The notes: generated from the letters alone by a model not told the origin. DNA of 16,107 bases from Sphingomonas_Q fennica_A (GCA_036946415.1 JAQIJD010000022.1:1-16107), one strand, 5' to 3'. Positions 1-7,668 are shown, numbered from the stretch's first letter. A program made the numbers and translations.

Positions 1-248
1 GCATCCGCGACGGCTGGCAGACGACGCACGACCGGCTGCTGGCGATCACCGGCCAGTCGCGCCTGCTCGAGAAGAATGCCGCGCTCGACGCGTCGGTGCG
101 GCTGCGGCTGCCCTATATCGAGCCGCTCAATCACCTCCAGATCGAACTGATCCGCCGCCACCGCAGCGGCGAGGACGATCCGCGGGTCCGCGAGGGCATC
201 CAGCTGTCGATCAACGCCATCGCGACGGCGCTGCGCAACAGCGGGTGA
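1..248 (+). CDS. ppc: Phosphoenolpyruvate carboxylase, C-terminal end (partial)
   Basis: The reading frame is open from base 3 to the TGA at 246-248 and gives the last 81 residues of a protein whose start lies outside the window. The segment YIEPLNHLQIELIRR followed by a GIQLSINAIATALRNSG end is the characteristic C-terminus of PEP carboxylase. In this family the final residues ending in N-(S/T)-G sit at the active site and the allosteric aspartate region. The enzyme adds bicarbonate to phosphoenolpyruvate to give oxaloacetate, an anaplerotic reaction in the cytoplasm. The frame is intact. A strong hairpin overlaps the stop codon, so transcription probably ends here. The family call is firm; nothing can be said about the missing N-terminal part. 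Confidence 0.93.
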   Translation, partial: IRDGWQTTHDRLLAITGQSRLLEKNAALDASVRLRLPYIEPLNHLQIELIRRHRSGEDDPRVREGIQLSINAIATALRNSG

Positions 249-276
249 GGGAAGGGAGCCCGGACCTTCCCCCACC
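244..276 (+). terminator. Hairpin at the end of ppc
   Basis: Bases 244-255 pair with 265-276 in a 12-bp stem with one A-C mismatch (248/272) around a 9-base loop. The stem overlaps the ppc stop codon. No T tract follows, as is common in very GC-rich genomes, so intrinsic termination is inferred from position and stem strength alone. The rest of the gap, 277-433, shows no convincing gene. Confidence 0.55.
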
Positions 277-433
277 TACCGGACTTACAGAAAGGCACGA
301 CCGGCGCTTCGCCTGCTCCTCGACGGCGCGAGCGGCGCTCGAGACGGGTTGCAGCCAAGGCCGGATATCGTGTCCGCCGCCGCCGGCGCATCACCCCCTC
401 GACAGCGCCCACGCACATCGGGATAGAGGCGCA

Positions 434-1208
434 GTGCACAGCCTGCCCGTCTTCCTGCGGCTTACCGGCCGGCGCGTCATCCTGCTCGGCGCGGGGGAGG
501 CGGCGGCGGCCAAGCGGCGGCTGATCGAGCGGGGCGGGGGCGATCCCTGCGGACGAATCGGCGGACGATGCCGCGCTCGCCGTCGTCGCGATCGAGGACG
601 ACGACGCGGCGGAGGCTGCCGTCGCGCGGTTGCGCGCACGCGGGCTGCTGGTGAATGCGGTCGATCGCCCGCAGTTGTGCGACTTCACCTGGCCCGCGAT
701 GATCGATCGCGATCCGCTGATCGTGGCGATCGGCACGGGCGGGGCGTCGGCCGGCCTCGCCAAGATGGTCCGCGCGGCGGTCGAGGCGCTGCTGCCACCC
801 ACGATCGGTCCGCTGGCGACGGCGCTCGGTGCGGCGCGGGGCGACCTGCGCCGGCGCCTGCCGGATGCGGACGATCGGCGCGCCGCCCTCGATGCGGCGC
901 TGGCGGAGGGCGGCGCGCTCGATCCGTTCGGCGGGGCCGGGGCCGCCGCGGTGGCCGGCTGGCTCGCCGATCCGCACGCCCCGGCCGCCGCGGAGACGGT
1001 GACGATCCGCCTCGCCTCGCCCGATCCCGACGACCTGACGCTGCGCCAGGCGCGCCTGCTCGCCCGCGCCGACCGCCTCTTTCACGAGGAGGCCGTGCCG
1101 CCCGCGATCCTCGCCCGGGCGCGGGCCGATGCGGCGCGGATCGCCGGGCCCTGCCCCGCCGATCCCGGCGCCGGCCTGACGATCGATCTCAGGGCGCCGC
1201 AGGCATGA
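434..1208 (+). CDS. Siroheme synthase-type protein (precorrin-2 dehydrogenase/ferrochelatase), frameshifted as read
   Basis: The product matches the N-terminal half of CysG/Met8-type siroheme synthase, which oxidises precorrin-2 with NAD and inserts iron to make siroheme, the cofactor of sulfite and nitrite reductases. A GTG start at 434 gives LPVFLRLTGRRVILLGAGE, with the nucleotide-binding G-A-G near residues 19-21. Further on are VNAVDRPQLCDFTWP and IVAIGTGGASAGLA, both typical of the family. The frame breaks at the five-G run 536-540. Removing one G joins ERGG to AIPADESADDAALAVVAIED and yields a continuous 257-residue protein. The last ~60 residues (DPDDLTLRQARLLARAD) resemble the start of a uroporphyrinogen-III methyltransferase domain, but the rest of that domain is absent. 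The stop overlaps the zntB start as ATGA, so the two genes are probably co-translated. The family is clear; both activities are inferred. Confidence 0.82.
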
Positions 1209-2161
1209 AGGGCTGGGCGCTCGCGCTTCACCGCGACAATCGCGTGATCTCGGTCGATCCGAAGGTGGCGTGCGGCCATCGCGGCGGGGCCGATTTCCTC
1301 TGGGTCCACCTCGACGGGCGCGAGAGCGAGACGCGGGCCTGGTTGCAGGATCATGCCGCCCTTCCCGAGGCCGCGATCACGGCGCTGACCGCCACCGAGA
1401 CGCGCCCGCGCACCGAGCCGATCGGCCGCGGCGCGCTCGTCAACCTGCGCGGGCTGGGCGTCGAGGACGGCGGCGACCGGCTCGTCTCGGTCCGGCTGTG
1501 GGCGGAGGAGGGGCGCGTGATCTCGGTCGCCTTCCGCACCCTGGACGGTTTCGACCTGCTGGCGCACGAGATGGAGCAGGGCGAGGTGCGCGATCCCGGC
1601 GACCTCATCTCCGCGCTGGCCGTACTCATCACCGCCAAGCTCGATCCGCAGGTGGCGGAGCTGGGCGACCTTATCGATGCGTGCGAGGCGGATCTCGATC
1701 CGGCCCAGGTGTTCGAATCGCGCCGCCGCATCGCCGCCGCGCGATCGGAGGCGATCGCCTATCGCCGTTTCGTGACGCCCCAGCGCGAGGCGCTGGAGCG
1801 GATGGCGGCGCTCGACGTCCACTGGCTGGAGGAGAACGACCGGCTCCATTTGCGCGAGGCGGCCGATCGCTGCGCGCGCATGGCCGAGGAGCTGGAGGCG
1901 GTGCGCGAGCGATCCGCCCTCCTCCACGAACAGCTGACCGACCTGCGCGCCGAACAGATCGAGACGCGCACGCTCGTCCTCTCGGTCGTGGCGCTCGTCT
2001 TCCTGCCGCTGACCTTCCTCACCGGTCTGCTCGGCATGAACGTGGACGGCATCCCCTTCGCGCACGAACCCTGGGCGTTCGGCGCGGTGGTGGCGATCTG
2101 CGTGGCCGTCGCGGGGGCGATCACCGCCTATTTCATCCGCGCCCACTGGTTCTCGCGCTGA
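1205..2161 (+). CDS. zntB: CorA/ZntB-family divalent metal transporter
   Basis: This 318-residue protein belongs to the CorA superfamily of pentameric inner-membrane metal channels/transporters. A long soluble N-terminal domain (about residues 1-255, the last part strongly helical and charged) precedes two membrane helices at about 257-276 and 290-310. The signature G-M-N is at 277-279, directly after the first helix, in the context FLTGLLGMNVDGIP. That context and the RERSALLHEQLTDLRAEQ helix resemble ZntB (zinc) more than CorA (magnesium), but the ion cannot be proved from sequence. The ATG start at 1205 overlaps the preceding stop in ATGA. The frame is open much further upstream, but that upstream reading is the frameshifted siroheme gene and non-coding sequence, and should not be joined to this protein. 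Confidence 0.88.
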   Translation: MKGWALALHRDNRVISVDPKVACGHRGGADFLWVHLDGRESETRAWLQDHAALPEAAITALTATETRPRTEPIGRGALVNLRGLGVEDGGDRLVSVRLWAEEGRVISVAFRTLDGFDLLAHEMEQGEVRDPGDLISALAVLITAKLDPQVAELGDLIDACEADLDPAQVFESRRRIAAARSEAIAYRRFVTPQREALERMAALDVHWLEENDRLHLREAADRCARMAEELEAVRERSALLHEQLTDLRAEQIETRTLVLSVVALVFLPLTFLTGLLGMNVDGIPFAHEPWAFGAVVAICVAVAGAITAYFIRAHWFSR

Positions 2162-2172
2162 GCGCCACGAAG

Positions 2173-2194
2173 CCCCTCCCCCAAAGGGGAGGGG
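2173..2194. terminator. Perfect GC-rich palindrome between convergent genes
   Basis: CCCCTCCCC (2173-2181) and GGGGAGGGG (2186-2194) form a perfect 9-bp stem with a 4-base CAAA loop. It lies 11 bases after the zntB-like stop and 9 bases before the stop of the convergent lipoprotein gene, so it can serve both as a terminator. Similar C4TC4/G4AG4 units occur between genes in sphingomonad genomes (from memory), so it may also be a dispersed repeat unit. Confidence 0.65.
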
Positions 2195-2203
2195 AAGGGA
2201 TCC

Positions 2204-3460
2204 TTACGCCTTCTCGGCCAGCAGGCGGCTCACCAGCGCGTCGAAGTCGGCCATGGCCTTCTCGTTCAGCGCGCCGGTCGCGGGGCCGGCATAGCCCGTG
2301 TGGATCTCGCGCAGCTTGCCCTGGCGATCGATGAACAGGGTCGTGGGATAGATCTTCACGCCGCCGATCGCGGGCAGCGCGCGCTTGGTATCCTCGGGTG
2401 TCGCCTTGCCGGCGATCAGCAGCGGATAATCGAGCTTGTAGCGCTCGGCGAAGCGGCGCGACTGGGCGGCGGAGCGCTGCGCATCGTCGGTATATTCGAA
2501 CTGCAGGCCGATCACCTCCAGCCCCTCGGCGCGGCGGCGCTTGACGTAGGGCCCCAGGAACTGCGCCTCGTCGTGGCAATTGGGGCACCAGCTGCCGCCT
2601 ATCGCGACGACCACCACCTTGCCCTTGAAGCGCGGATCGGCGAGCGAGACGGGCTTGCCTGTCGCATCGGGGAAGGTGAAGGCGATGCGGTCGACCGGCG
2701 GTTTCTCCTCCGCCACCGCGACCACCTGATCGCCGGCGCCCGTGCCCTGCGGCCGCGCCGTCCAGCGCGTCGGCTCCTTGGAGGTCGCGCCGAAATTCTC
2801 GCCGGTGATGCGGCCGTTCTCGATCCTGCCGCGCCAGACCGAGCCCTGATTGCCGTCGAAGGTGGAGAGCGCGAAATCGCCGCCCGATTGCTGGCCGGCC
2901 AGGTAGCGCACGTCGCCGGTCGGGAACTGGACGGTGCCGGCCAGGCCGTTGCCGCCCGTGCCGCGCAGGATCAGCAGGCCCTTCTCGCCCTTGGGATCGG
3001 CGGGTTCGAGCAGCCAGGTGCCAGCCAGCGCCCCCGCGGCGGGCTTCGGCGCCGCGTAGAAGCGCCAGTTGGCGGGCGTCGCGGCCAGCGGCACCTCCAC
3101 CGGCCCCTCGCGGCGGCGGAGCGTGGCGGTGCCCTTCAGCGTACCGTCGGGCTGGACCTTGGCGGTCAGCGTCGAATCATAGCTGGGAAAGGCGAGCGTC
3201 AGCGTGTCGCCCGTGAAGGTCGTCTTCTCGGCGGGCACGCGATTGTCGCCGTTCACCAGCGCCGCCGTCACCGCGCCGTCGCTGCCGCGCGCGATATCCA
3301 GCCCCACCGGCAGCTCGCCGAGGGGCAGCGTCAGCACCGCGCGATAGCTGCCGGGCTTCAGCTCGGTCGTCGCCTTCTCGCCGCAGCCGGCAAGCCCCCC
3401 GAGCAGGAGGGCACCGAGGGCGAGGGCCGGCAGCCGGCCGCGGAGGAGGGGCATCGTCAT
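2204..3460 (-). CDS. TlpA-type thioredoxin-fold lipoprotein
   Basis: The product is a 418-residue envelope protein. Residues 1-26 form a lipoprotein signal (arginines, a hydrophobic stretch, then LAG-C with Cys26 as lipidation site). Residues of about 27-245 make a beta-rich domain without recognised motifs, containing repeated segments such as DGTLKGTATL and ENGRITGENF. The C-terminal ~160 residues are a TlpA/ResA-like thioredoxin domain with the redox motif W-C-P-N-C at 291-295 and a cis-proline loop IYPTTLFID. Such domains reduce or exchange thiols in periplasmic proteins, for example in cytochrome maturation; the partner here is unknown. The ATG at 3460 was chosen because AGGA lies 9 bases upstream and it places the signal peptide correctly; an ATG two codons later is also possible. 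It diverges from the MFS gene. Confidence 0.85.
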   Translation of the reverse strand: MTMPLLRGRLPALALGALLLGGLAGCGEKATTELKPGSYRAVLTLPLGELPVGLDIARGSDGAVTAALVNGDNRVPAEKTTFTGDTLTLAFPSYDSTLTAKVQPDGTLKGTATLRRREGPVEVPLAATPANWRFYAAPKPAAGALAGTWLLEPADPKGEKGLLILRGTGGNGLAGTVQFPTGDVRYLAGQQSGGDFALSTFDGNQGSVWRGRIENGRITGENFGATSKEPTRWTARPQGTGAGDQVVAVAEEKPPVDRIAFTFPDATGKPVSLADPRFKGKVVVVAIGGSWCPNCHDEAQFLGPYVKRRRAEGLEVIGLQFEYTDDAQRSAAQSRRFAERYKLDYPLLIAGKATPEDTKRALPAIGGVKIYPTTLFIDRQGKLREIHTGYAGPATGALNEKAMADFDALVSRLLAEKA

Positions 3461-3604
3461 GGCGGCGAATCCTATCAGCCGCGCGCGGCCCCGCAACGAA
3501 GTTGGTCTTTGCCCGGCCGCAGTTTCGCTGAATATGTAGCGTGCGACGAAACACGCTTGCCAAGGCCGAAGCGACAGCCTCTAATCCGCTCGGAGAGGTG
3601 GCGA

Positions 3605-4963
3605 ATGGCACAAGCGGGCATCATCGACGTGGCCGAGGTGATCGAGCGGCAGAGCCTCGGCCGTTTCGTCATCCGGCTGATCGCGCTTTCCTGCGCGATC
3701 ACCTTCTTCGACGGGTTCGACATGCAGGTGATCGCCTATGCGGCCACCTACCTGACCGACGATTTCGGCCTCAGCCGGCCCGAGCTCGGCAACCTGTTCG
3801 CCATCGGCACGCTTGGCACGATGATCGGCGGCTTCCTGTTCGGCTATTGGGGCGATCGCTACGGCCGGCGGCCGACGATCATCGCCGCCTCCTTCGCCTT
3901 CGGCATCCTCACCTTCGCCTTCGCCCTTTCGCAGACCTACACGCAGCTGATGGTGCTGCGCTTCCTGAACGGGATCGCGATCGGCGGGATGCTGCCGCTC
4001 TGCTGGGCGCTCAACATCGAATATGTGCCGCGCCGCTTCCGCGCGACGGTCGTGACGACGGTGATGCTGGGCTATACGCTCGGCACCAGCTTCGGCGCGC
4101 CGATCACCCTGCTGCTGGCGCCGACCTACGGCTGGCAGGCCATTTTCGTGTTCGGCGGCGTGGCGACGATCCTGATCGCGATGATGCTCTGGTGGGGCCT
4201 GCCCGAATCGCCCCGCTACCTCGCCTCCAAGAAGCGCCGGCCCGATCTGATCGCCCGCTATCTGAACGGCGTCGAGCCTTCGCTGGGGGCGACGCCCGCG
4301 GACCGATTCGTGCTGAGCGACGAGGCGGCGGCCGGGTCCGAGAAATTCCGCCTGCCGCGCCTGTTCGACGGGTCGCTCCGCTGGATCACGCCGCTCCTCT
4401 GGTCGGCCTATATCGCCTCCTCGCTCGCCATCTATTTCAAGACGAGCTGGTCGCCGCTGGTGCTGGAGATGCTGGGCTATACGCGCGCGCAGGCGGCAGG
4501 CTATTCCTCGATCAGCTCGATCGGTTCGGCGGTCGGCGGCCTCCTCCTGATGCGCTTCACCGACAAGCGCGGGCCGATCGCGATCGCGGCGATGGCGGCG
4601 ATTTCCGCGCCCATCCTGTTCTACGTCGGGCTCGCCGATCTCGGGCCGATCGGCTTCCTCGGCCTCAATTTCGTGGTGACGGTGCTGCTGGGCGGCGCGC
4701 ACTACGGGATGCACAGCATCGCCGGCATGTTCTACCAGAGTGCCTTCCGCGCGAACGGTGCCGCCTGGGCGACCTCGATCGCCAAGATCGGCTCGATCGC
4801 GGGGCCGCTGGTCGGCGGCTGGATCCTGGCGACGCAGTTTCCGGTGCAGCATATCTACGCGCTGCTCGGCGTCTGCCCGGCGCTGCTGGCGCTCTGCCTG
4901 TTCCTGATGACGCGGGTTAAGCGCCGGCCGGGTGCGGACGAGGCGGCAGTGGCGGCGGGCTGA
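3605..4963 (+). CDS. MFS transporter, aromatic acid:H+ symporter-like
   Basis: This 452-residue inner-membrane protein has the twelve-helix pattern of the major facilitator superfamily. The D-G-F-D motif in the first helix (36-39) is typical of the aromatic acid:proton symporter group (PcaK/BenK-like). The loop 2-3 motif GYWGDRYGRRP is at 80-90, and PESPRYL at 200-206 follows helix 6. The likely substrate is an aromatic or other organic acid; this is inferred from family motifs, as no catabolic genes lie nearby. The ATG at 3605 has a strong ribosome binding site, GGAGAGG (3592-3598), six bases upstream. The gene diverges from the TlpA lipoprotein gene (144 bases between starts) and converges on hisF, with only 5 bases between the stop codons. 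Confidence 0.87.
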   Translation: MAQAGIIDVAEVIERQSLGRFVIRLIALSCAITFFDGFDMQVIAYAATYLTDDFGLSRPELGNLFAIGTLGTMIGGFLFGYWGDRYGRRPTIIAASFAFGILTFAFALSQTYTQLMVLRFLNGIAIGGMLPLCWALNIEYVPRRFRATVVTTVMLGYTLGTSFGAPITLLLAPTYGWQAIFVFGGVATILIAMMLWWGLPESPRYLASKKRRPDLIARYLNGVEPSLGATPADRFVLSDEAAAGSEKFRLPRLFDGSLRWITPLLWSAYIASSLAIYFKTSWSPLVLEMLGYTRAQAAGYSSISSIGSAVGGLLLMRFTDKRGPIAIAAMAAISAPILFYVGLADLGPIGFLGLNFVVTVLLGGAHYGMHSIAGMFYQSAFRANGAAWATSIAKIGSIAGPLVGGWILATQFPVQHIYALLGVCPALLALCLFLMTRVKRRPGADEAAVAAG

Positions 4964-4977
4964 GCCCGTCAGCGGGC
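4964..4977. terminator. Small hairpin at the MFS/hisF convergent junction
   Basis: GCCCG (4964-4968) and CGGGC (4973-4977) form a 5-bp stem with a TCAG loop that includes the hisF stop codon. It is the only obvious structure between two genes that end 5 bases apart. The stem is short and lacks a T tract, so its role as a terminator is uncertain. Confidence 0.3.
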
Positions 4978-5733
4978 GCGAACCGGCAGCCCCGCCGCCG
5001 CCAGCGCGGCGTGCGCCTCGGCCACGGTATGCCTGCCGAAGTGGAAGATGGAAGCCGCCAGCACCGCGCTCGCCCCGCCTTCCGTCACACCCGCGACCAG
5101 ATCGTCCAGCCCGCCGACGCCGCCGCTCGCGATCACCGGCACGCCGACCGCTTGCGTGATGGCACGGGTGAGGGCCAGATCGTAGCCGCTCTTCGTGCCG
5201 TCCTTGTCCATCGAGGTGACGAGCAGCTCGCCCGCGCCCAGCGTGGCGAGGCGGACGGCATGGTCGATCGCGTCGATCCCCGTGGCGCGCCGGCCGCCAT
5301 GGGTGAAGATCTCCCACCGGCCGGGTTCGACCGCGCGCGCATCGATCGCGCCGACCACGCATTGCGCGCCGAAACGGTCGGCGATGTCGGCCGCCAGTTC
5401 GGGCCGCGCCACCGCCGCCGAGTTGATCGCCACCTTGTCGGCGCCCGCCAGCAGCAACGTGCGCGCATCCTCGGCCGAACGCACGCCGCCGCCCACCGTC
5501 AGCGGCATGAAGCAGACCGCCGCCGTCCGCCGCACGACATCGACGATGGTGCCACGCGCCTCGTGGCTGGCGGTGATGTCGAGGAAGCAGAGCTCGTCCG
5601 CGCCCGCCGCGTCATAGACGCGCGCCTGTTCGACAGGGTCGCCCGCATCGGCCAGATCGACGAAGTTGACGCCTTTGACGACGCGGCCGCCCGCCACGTC
5701 CAGGCAGGGGATGACGCGGGTACGGACCGTCAT
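4969..5733 (-). CDS. hisF: Imidazole glycerol phosphate synthase subunit HisF (cyclase)
   Basis: HisF is the (beta-alpha)8-barrel cyclase that takes ammonia from HisH and converts PRFAR to imidazole glycerol phosphate and AICAR. The 254-residue length is standard. The two catalytic aspartates are present: Asp12 in IPCLDV and Asp131 in GAIDAR (one beyond the Thermotoga numbering). Phosphate-binding segments LTVGGGVRS and VIASGGVGG are intact, as is the DKDGTKSGYD loop. The ATG start overlaps the hisA stop in ATGA (5732-5735 on the opposite strand), so it is translationally coupled as the last gene seen in the operon. No hisE or hisI follows; the next gene is the convergent transporter. Confidence 0.97.
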   Translation of the reverse strand: MTVRTRVIPCLDVAGGRVVKGVNFVDLADAGDPVEQARVYDAAGADELCFLDITASHEARGTIVDVVRRTAAVCFMPLTVGGGVRSAEDARTLLLAGADKVAINSAAVARPELAADIADRFGAQCVVGAIDARAVEPGRWEIFTHGGRRATGIDAIDHAVRLATLGAGELLVTSMDKDGTKSGYDLALTRAITQAVGVPVIASGGVGGLDDLVAGVTEGGASAVLAASIFHFGRHTVAEAHAALAAAGLPVRAR

Positions 5734-6464
5734 CAGCCGCGCGCGATCCGGAGCGCATCCTCCAGCCGCAGCCGCCCGTCATAGAGTGCGCGGCCGGTGA
5801 TGACGCCCTCGATCCCGTCATTCTGGTGGCGGACGAGATCGAGGATGTCGCCCAGATCCTTCACCCCGCCGCTCGCGATCACGGGGATATTGCTGCGCGC
5901 CGCCAGATGCAGCGTGGCATCGATGTTGCAGCCCTTCAGCAGCCCGTCGCGCCCGACGTCGGTGAACAGCAGCGCGGCGACGCCTGCATCCTGGAAGCGG
6001 CGGGCGAGATCGACGACGGACACGTCGGACACGTCCGCCCAGCCGCGCGTCGCGACCATGCCGTCCTTCGCATCCACCGCCACCACGATCCGGCCGGGCA
6101 GATCGCGCGCGGCGGAGCGGACCAGGTCGGGATCCTCCAGCGCGGCGGTGCCAATCACCACCCGCTCGACCCCCAGCGCCAGCCACCGGTCGATCGCGGC
6201 GCGATCGCGGATGCCGCCGCCCAGCTGCACCTTGCCGGGGAACACCCGGACGATCGCCTCGACCGCGGCGGCATTCACCGCCTCGCCCGCAAACGCCCCG
6301 TCGAGATCGACGACATGGACCCATTCGGCCCCCGCATCGTGGAAGGCCTGCGCCTGGGCGGCCGGATCGTCGCCATAGACAGTGGCGCGATCCATGTCGC
6401 CTTCGGCCAGCCGGACGACCTTGCCGCCCTTCAGGTCGATCGCGGGGAAGATGATGATGCTCAC
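5733..6464 (-). CDS. hisA: ProFAR isomerase HisA
   Basis: HisA isomerises the 5'-ProFAR aminoaldose to the PRFAR aminoketose just before the HisHF step. The 243-residue (beta-alpha)8 barrel keeps the catalytic aspartates at 10 (FPAIDLKGG) and 131 (VAVDAKDG), the phosphate loops LGGGIRD and IASGGVKD, and FTDVGRDG. The chosen start is the GTG at 6464, which overlaps the hisH stop in GTGA and has GGAG 8 bases upstream. Another in-frame GTG at 6473 would add three residues but has the same GGAG almost touching it, so it is less likely. The gene overlaps hisF at its 3' end. Confidence 0.96.
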   Translation of the reverse strand: MSIIIFPAIDLKGGKVVRLAEGDMDRATVYGDDPAAQAQAFHDAGAEWVHVVDLDGAFAGEAVNAAAVEAIVRVFPGKVQLGGGIRDRAAIDRWLALGVERVVIGTAALEDPDLVRSAARDLPGRIVVAVDAKDGMVATRGWADVSDVSVVDLARRFQDAGVAALLFTDVGRDGLLKGCNIDATLHLAARSNIPVIASGGVKDLGDILDLVRHQNDGIEGVITGRALYDGRLRLEDALRIARG

Positions 6465-7075
6465 GGCCGCCACTCCAGAAAACGGGCGAGGAAATCGAGC
6501 CCGTAGCGCTGGCTCTTCTCGGGATGGAACTGCACGCCGATCATGTTCGCGCGCGCGATGGCGGCGGTGACGGGGCCGCCATGATCCGTCACCGCAGCAC
6601 GGTCGCTGGCGTTCGGGCAGTCGAAGGCGAAGCCGTGGAGGAAATAGGCCTCGCCCGGCACGATCAGCGGGTGGCCGGCGGCGGGCGTCACGTCGTTCCA
6701 GCCCATATGGGGCACGCGGGCGGCAGGGTCGGCGGGCGCCAGCGGGCGGACGGTTCCGGGTATCCAGCCGAGGCCCTCGTGGCTGCCGAACTCCTCGCCG
6801 CGATCCGCCATCAGCTGCATGCCGACGCAGATGCCGAGGAAGGGGCGCCCCTCGTCCAGCACCACGCGTTCCAGCGCCTCGATCATGCCCGGGATCGCGC
6901 CGAGCCCGCCCATGCAGGCGGCAAAGGCGCCGACGCCCGGCAGCACGATCCGGTCCGCCGCGCGTACGGCCTCAGGATCGGCGGTGACGGCGACGTCGGC
7001 GGCGCCGGCCGCCTTCAGCGCATTCTCCACCGAGCGCAGGTTGCCCGCGCCATAATCGATGAGGGCGAGCGTCAT
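6461..7075 (-). CDS. hisH: Imidazole glycerol phosphate synthase subunit HisH (glutaminase)
   Basis: HisH is the class I glutamine amidotransferase that supplies ammonia to HisF. The 204-residue protein begins LALIDYGAGNLRSV, a typical HisH start. It carries the nucleophile Cys83 in GICVGMQ and the rest of the triad, His184 and Glu186, in VQFHPEKS. PHMGWN and YFLHGFAF are also family hallmarks. The ATG at 7075 overlaps the hisB stop in ATGA and the gene's own stop overlaps the hisA GTG, so it is coupled on both sides. An open frame extends upstream into hisB, but only the chosen start gives the normal length. Confidence 0.97.
   Translation of the reverse strand: MTLALIDYGAGNLRSVENALKAAGAADVAVTADPEAVRAADRIVLPGVGAFAACMGGLGAIPGMIEALERVVLDEGRPFLGICVGMQLMADRGEEFGSHEGLGWIPGTVRPLAPADPAARVPHMGWNDVTPAAGHPLIVPGEAYFLHGFAFDCPNASDRAAVTDHGGPVTAAIARANMIGVQFHPEKSQRYGLDFLARFLEWRP
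6473..6476 (-). promoter_or_regulatory. Ribosome binding site that decides the hisA start
   Basis: On the minus strand GGAG occupies 6476-6473, 8 bases before the GTG at 6464. The alternative GTG at 6473 would begin on the last base of this site, so the spacing favours 6464. Confidence 0.6.
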
Positions 7076-7668
7076 GCGCCGCCCAGCGTGCCCTTGGTCG
7101 AGGGGATCGCATCGGACTTGCGCGGATCCACCTCGATCGCGGCGCGCAGCGCGCGGGCGCCGGCCTTGAAGATGCTCTCGACGATATGGTGGTTGTTGCG
7201 GCCGTAGAGTGTCTCGACGTGCAGCGTCATGCCCAGATTCTGCGCCAGGCTCTGCCAGAAATGCTCGAACAATTCGGTGTCCATGTCGCCCAGGCGCGGC
7301 TGGCTGAACTCGGCCTTCCACACCGTCCACGGCCGGCCCGAAATGTCGATCGCGACACGGGTCAGCGTCTCGTCCATGGGGGCATAGGCATGGCCGAAGC
7401 GGGCGATGCCGCGCCGGTCGCCCAGCGCCCTGCCGATCGCCTGGCCGATGGCGATGCCGGTATCCTCGGTCGTGTGGTGCGCGTCGATATGCAGATCGCC
7501 CGTCGCCTCCACCTCCAGATCGATCAGCGCGTGGCGCGAGAGCTGCTCCAGCATGTGATCGAGGAAGCCGACGCCGGTCGAGACGCGGTAGGTGCCGGTG
7601 CCGTCGAGCGCGACGGTGACGCGGATTTCGGTCTCGCTCGTCTGGCGGTGGACGGTGGCGGTGCGCAT
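7072..7668 (-). CDS. hisB: Imidazoleglycerol-phosphate dehydratase HisB (monofunctional)
   Basis: HisB dehydrates imidazole glycerol phosphate to imidazole acetol phosphate using a di-manganese centre. The 198-residue protein is the monofunctional form, with no attached histidinol phosphatase. Metal-binding motifs are GFLDHMLEQ (about 34-42), DAHHTTED (62-69) and GRNNHHIVE (156-164), and the C-terminus STKGTLGGA is typical. The ATG at 7668 gives the family-standard N-terminus (R-T-A-T-V-H-R-Q-T-S-E-T-E-I); the frame is open further upstream but that part is not family-like. There is no purine-rich ribosome binding site ahead of it. Instead a TATAGC element sits 6 bases upstream, which suggests a leaderless message for this first gene of the his operon. 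Confidence 0.95.
   Translation of the reverse strand: MRTATVHRQTSETEIRVTVALDGTGTYRVSTGVGFLDHMLEQLSRHALIDLEVEATGDLHIDAHHTTEDTGIAIGQAIGRALGDRRGIARFGHAYAPMDETLTRVAIDISGRPWTVWKAEFSQPRLGDMDTELFEHFWQSLAQNLGMTLHVETLYGRNNHHIVESIFKAGARALRAAIEVDPRKSDAIPSTKGTLGGA

Noticed and set aside
1082..2146. Long minus-strand frame opposite the zntB-like gene
   Set aside because: No motifs, composition typical of an antisense shadow, and the plus-strand gene is clearly conserved.
245..2161. One continuous 638-residue reading frame covering the siroheme gene and the transporter
   Set aside because: The first half is arginine/glycine-rich out-of-frame sequence created by the frameshift and gap. Only the last 318 residues are a recognisable protein with its own ATGA-coupled start.
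3506..3538. Possible MFS promoter (TTTGCC ... TATGTA)
   Set aside because: Spacing is 19 bases and the -35 match is poor, so it was not listed as a feature.
2300..3604. Plus-strand open frame leading into the MFS gene
   Set aside because: It is antisense to the TlpA lipoprotein gene and looks like a GC-bias shadow; the transporter has its own ATG and ribosome binding site at 3605.
3581..5362. A 593-residue minus-strand frame opposite the MFS transporter and in another frame of hisF
   Set aside because: It is low-complexity (Arg, Asp, Gly, Gln) and mirrors the codon bias of the real genes; no family features.
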